This document shows, one piece after another, positions 61,861 through 64,000 of a DNA stretch of 64,000 nucleotides (within the stretch, counting starts at the first letter, position 1; the number at the start of each line of letters is the position of its first letter). Made by a program: the position numbers and the translations under genes. Below the pieces are notes generated by a model. That model was not told where the DNA came from. It ran no database searches and saw nothing but the letters and a program-made list of their open reading frames with translations. Source of the DNA: Schleiferiaceae bacterium. Its GTDB lineage: Bacteria > Bacteroidota > Bacteroidia > Flavobacteriales > Schleiferiaceae. The stretch lies in assembly GCA_018401735.1 (NCBI GenBank), contig JAGYKI010000010.1:1-64000 (forward strand), written 5' to 3'.

Positions 61861-62604
61861 TTATTTACCTAAACGCAAAGCCACTTTAGTACCCGCAATT
61901 ACCGACCAAGCTGGCGCTAAAATCCAACCCAGTATGGGAATCAAAAATAAACCGTAAAAAAATAGTCCCACCGTGGCTACTGCTGCACGGTTCTTCCGCA
62001 TCCATTTTTCCGTATCCGCAAAAGAATAGCGCCAGCGCTCGGCATTATAATCCATTAAGCCGTAGCCTAAAAAATACGATTGTACGATTAAAATTAAAAA
62101 GGGACTGACCATCCCCACCAGAGGAATAAAAGCCAAAATAGAAAGGACAATGGTAAGGGCCATCTCCTTTATAAAATTGAGGAGATTTATTCGCACCGCC
62201 CGAATGATATCATTAAACATCTGCGCCAGCGAAAAAGGGGTTTCAATGCCAAGCTCGTCCTTTTCTACTTTCTCAGATAAAAAACTGAGAAAGGGCGATA
62301 AGAGAATTAAGGTCGCATATTTAAATAGGCTTCCCATGAAAAAGATCATGATGATTTGCAGAATAATCACCAAGATAATGCTGTAAGACTCCAATTCACC
62401 GAGCTGATAGCCAAAAAGTCCCAACACTAAGTTTAACCAACGATTAATGTTGTTTAGCATTAGCCAAATTAAACCCATCAAAAGCCCAGTGTACACTAAA
62501 ATGGGTAAAACCAAATAACGTCGATAACCCTTTTTAAAGAGCTTTGGGAAGGCCTCAACATAGGCTCCGATACTTATCCCAAGATATTGAAAGAATTGCA
62601 CCAT
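61861..62604 (-). CDS. EI24/CysZ-like membrane protein
   Basis: 247 residues, EI24 domain group. About five or six membrane segments are seen: YLVLPILVYTGLLMGLIWL, IILVIILQIIMIFFMGSLF, LTIVLSILAFIPLVG, PFLILIVQSYFLGYG and LFFYGLFLIPILGWIL. The conserved middle FKYATLILLSPFLSFLSEKVE and DYNAERWRYSF (the YxE pattern) match the CysZ/EI24 family. The best-known member CysZ moves sulfate, but the family is broad. It is convergent with the HsdR-N-like gene and divergent from purB. Confidence 0.85.
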   Translation of the reverse strand: MVQFFQYLGISIGAYVEAFPKLFKKGYRRYLVLPILVYTGLLMGLIWLMLNNINRWLNLVLGLFGYQLGELESYSIILVIILQIIMIFFMGSLFKYATLILLSPFLSFLSEKVEKDELGIETPFSLAQMFNDIIRAVRINLLNFIKEMALTIVLSILAFIPLVGMVSPFLILIVQSYFLGYGLMDYNAERWRYSFADTEKWMRKNRAAVATVGLFFYGLFLIPILGWILAPAWSVIAGTKVALRLGK

Positions 62605-62613
62605 AAAGATTTA

Positions 62614-62621
62614 TACTTTTG
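62614..62621 (+). promoter_or_regulatory. Bacteroidota -7 box (TACTTTTG) of purB
   Basis: Full match to TAnnTTTG, 19 bases before the purB ATG at 62641. It lies inside the longer open frame and argues for the ATG start. Confidence 0.55.
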
Positions 62622-62640
62622 CCGCTTCAAAAATCCGAAC

Positions 62641-63984
62641 ATGGAAAATCAATTAAACGCAGTTTCCCCGATAGACGGGCGCTATCGCAAAGTAACTAAA
62701 AAGCTTAGCAATTATTTCTCAGAATTTGCTCTTATTCAATATCGGGTGCGGGTTGAAGTTGAATATTTTATTAGCTTGTGCGAGCTACCATTGCCGCAAT
62801 TAGCCACTTTTGATAAGCAACGCTTCAACGATTTAAGAGACCTTTATTTAGATTTTAGTCTTGCCGACGCAAAAGCAATTAAAAAGATTGAACAAACTAC
62901 CAATCACGACGTGAAAGCGGTAGAATACTTTTTAAAAGAACACTTTAACCGCCTTGGTTTGGAGCAGTTTCAAGAGTTTATCCATTTTGGATTAACCTCT
63001 CAAGACATTAATAATACGGCGATTCCGCTTAGTATTAAGGAATTTATTGAGGAAGACTACACCTCCCTATTAGGAGATCTTATTGTTAGTCTTAGCAATA
63101 TGGCCGAAGAGTGGTCTGAAATCCCTATGTTGGCCCGTACGCACGGACAGCCTGCATCCCCCACTATTTTAGGAAAAGAAATAATGGTTTTTGTGGAGCG
63201 CTTGGATCAGCAGATGCGCTTGCTGCGTCACATTCCTCACTCGGCTAAATTTGGCGGCGCCACTGGTAATTTCAATGCTCATAACTTAGCCTACCCCAAT
63301 ACCGATTGGCATGGCTTTGCCCAAGAGTTTGTGGAAGAAAACCTCGGCCTACAGCATTCTTGGCCTACCACGCAAATTGAGCATTACGATAATATGGCGG
63401 CGCTCTTCGATTGTATGAAGCGTATCAATACTATTATAATGGACTTGGACCGCGATATGTGGACTTACATATCGATGGAGTACTTTAAGCAAAAAATTAA
63501 AGAAGGTGAAATAGGCTCTTCTGCCATGCCACATAAGGTTAACCCGATTGACTTTGAAAACAGCGAAGGTAACTTAGGCATTGCCAATGCTTTATTTGAG
63601 CATTTGGCTGCTAAACTTCCCCTTTCTCGCTTACAGCGCGATTTAACCGATAGTACTGTTTTACGTAATGTAGGGGTCCCTTTTGGTCACACTATTATTG
63701 CCATCAACTCTACCTTAAAAGGACTGAATAAATTACTACTTAACCAAAAAGCTTTGGAAGCCGATTTAGAAAGAAACTGGGCGGTAGTTGCAGAAGGGAT
63801 TCAAAACATTTTACGTCGCGAAGGCTATCCTAAACCATACGAAGCACTGAAGTCGCTTACACGCACCAATAAGTCTATTGATCAAAAAGCCATTGCAGAA
63901 TTTATTGGTGGCTTAGATGTTAGTCCTGAAATTAAAATGGAACTATTAGCAATTCGTCCCGAAAATTACGTGGGAAGAGCTTAA
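62641..63984 (+). CDS. purB: Adenylosuccinate lyase
   Basis: 447 residues, lyase of the fumarase/argininosuccinate-lyase superfamily acting twice in purine synthesis. N-terminus MENQLNAVSPIDGRY is the PurB start with the substrate-phosphate site. TSQDINNTA, the catalytic-His loop ARTHGQPASPT and the signature GSSAMPHKVNPIDFEN with the catalytic Ser are all seen. The frame opens upstream at 62587, but the ATG at 62641 follows a -7 box and begins the conserved sequence. The stop TAA is at 63982-63984, so the gene is complete. Confidence 0.97.
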   Translation: MENQLNAVSPIDGRYRKVTKKLSNYFSEFALIQYRVRVEVEYFISLCELPLPQLATFDKQRFNDLRDLYLDFSLADAKAIKKIEQTTNHDVKAVEYFLKEHFNRLGLEQFQEFIHFGLTSQDINNTAIPLSIKEFIEEDYTSLLGDLIVSLSNMAEEWSEIPMLARTHGQPASPTILGKEIMVFVERLDQQMRLLRHIPHSAKFGGATGNFNAHNLAYPNTDWHGFAQEFVEENLGLQHSWPTTQIEHYDNMAALFDCMKRINTIIMDLDRDMWTYISMEYFKQKIKEGEIGSSAMPHKVNPIDFENSEGNLGIANALFEHLAAKLPLSRLQRDLTDSTVLRNVGVPFGHTIIAINSTLKGLNKLLLNQKALEADLERNWAVVAEGIQNILRREGYPKPYEALKSLTRTNKSIDQKAIAEFIGGLDVSPEIKMELLAIRPENYVGRA

Positions 63985-64000
63985 ATGCTCACTATTAACC

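Overview
The window looks like a chromosomal segment of a marine-type Bacteroidota, most likely Flavobacteriales. The evidence is seen in the sequence: two secreted proteins with type IX secretion C-terminal sorting domains, TonB-dependent receptors that begin with a carboxypeptidase-like regulatory domain, a bacillithiol deacetylase, a transketolase split into two genes, the rpmB-rpmG-DUF4295-ftsY-rimO string typical of the phylum, and repeated TAnnTTTG (or TAnnTTTCG) promoter -7 boxes just upstream of start codons. Most of the window is ordinary housekeeping DNA with short spacers and alternating small operons.

Layout. 1-2.3 kb: divergent sulfotransferase and glycosyltransferase. 2.3-8.8 kb: overlapping operon parE - small membrane protein - parC - secreted choice-of-anchor protein. 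8.9-14.8 kb: ychF, then transketolase N half - secreted VWA protein - transketolase C half, then a YaiO-type outer-membrane barrel. 14.8-23.8 kb: accessory region with tandem 80-base repeats and a tandem family of five paralogous lipoproteins, two intact and expressed-looking at the right, one intact at the left, one with a frameshifted start and one heavily decayed. 24-25.4 kb: ECF sigma operon. 25.5 kb: tRNA-His. 25.7-29.4 kb: acyltransferase, glycosyltransferase, bshB1 and a surface lipoprotein. 29.5-32.7 kb: ndk, DciA-like protein, recF (frameshifted), TPR protein and ribH. 32.9-37.2 kb: rimO, ftsY, small ribosomal genes and cinA. 37.6-46.2 kb: DUF4197 lipoprotein, class A PBP, TPR membrane protein, TonB receptor with its helper, M23 peptidase. 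46.5-48.9 kb: coiled-coil protein - zapA - 6S RNA - rny. 48.8-53.9 kb: nucleoside phosphorylase, universal stress protein, and a four-gene photolyase cassette. 54-57.6 kb: two-component system, small T9SS protein and a GT2 glycosyltransferase. 57.9-64 kb: TonB receptor, holA, HsdR-N-like protein, EI24/CysZ-like membrane protein and purB.

The most interesting non-coding signal is a family of about 190-base elements with imperfect terminal inverted repeats of about 33 bases. Two nearly identical copies (50632-50823 and 57651-57843) and several diverged copies (10 kb, 15.5 kb, 32.7 kb, 37.3 kb, possibly 46.3 kb) sit only between genes. Both intact copies lie directly in front of a Rho-independent terminator. 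The most interesting protein-level signals are the lipoprotein array with visible gene decay, a VWA protein wedged between the two transketolase halves, and single-base frameshifts in recF and in the start of one lipoprotein gene.
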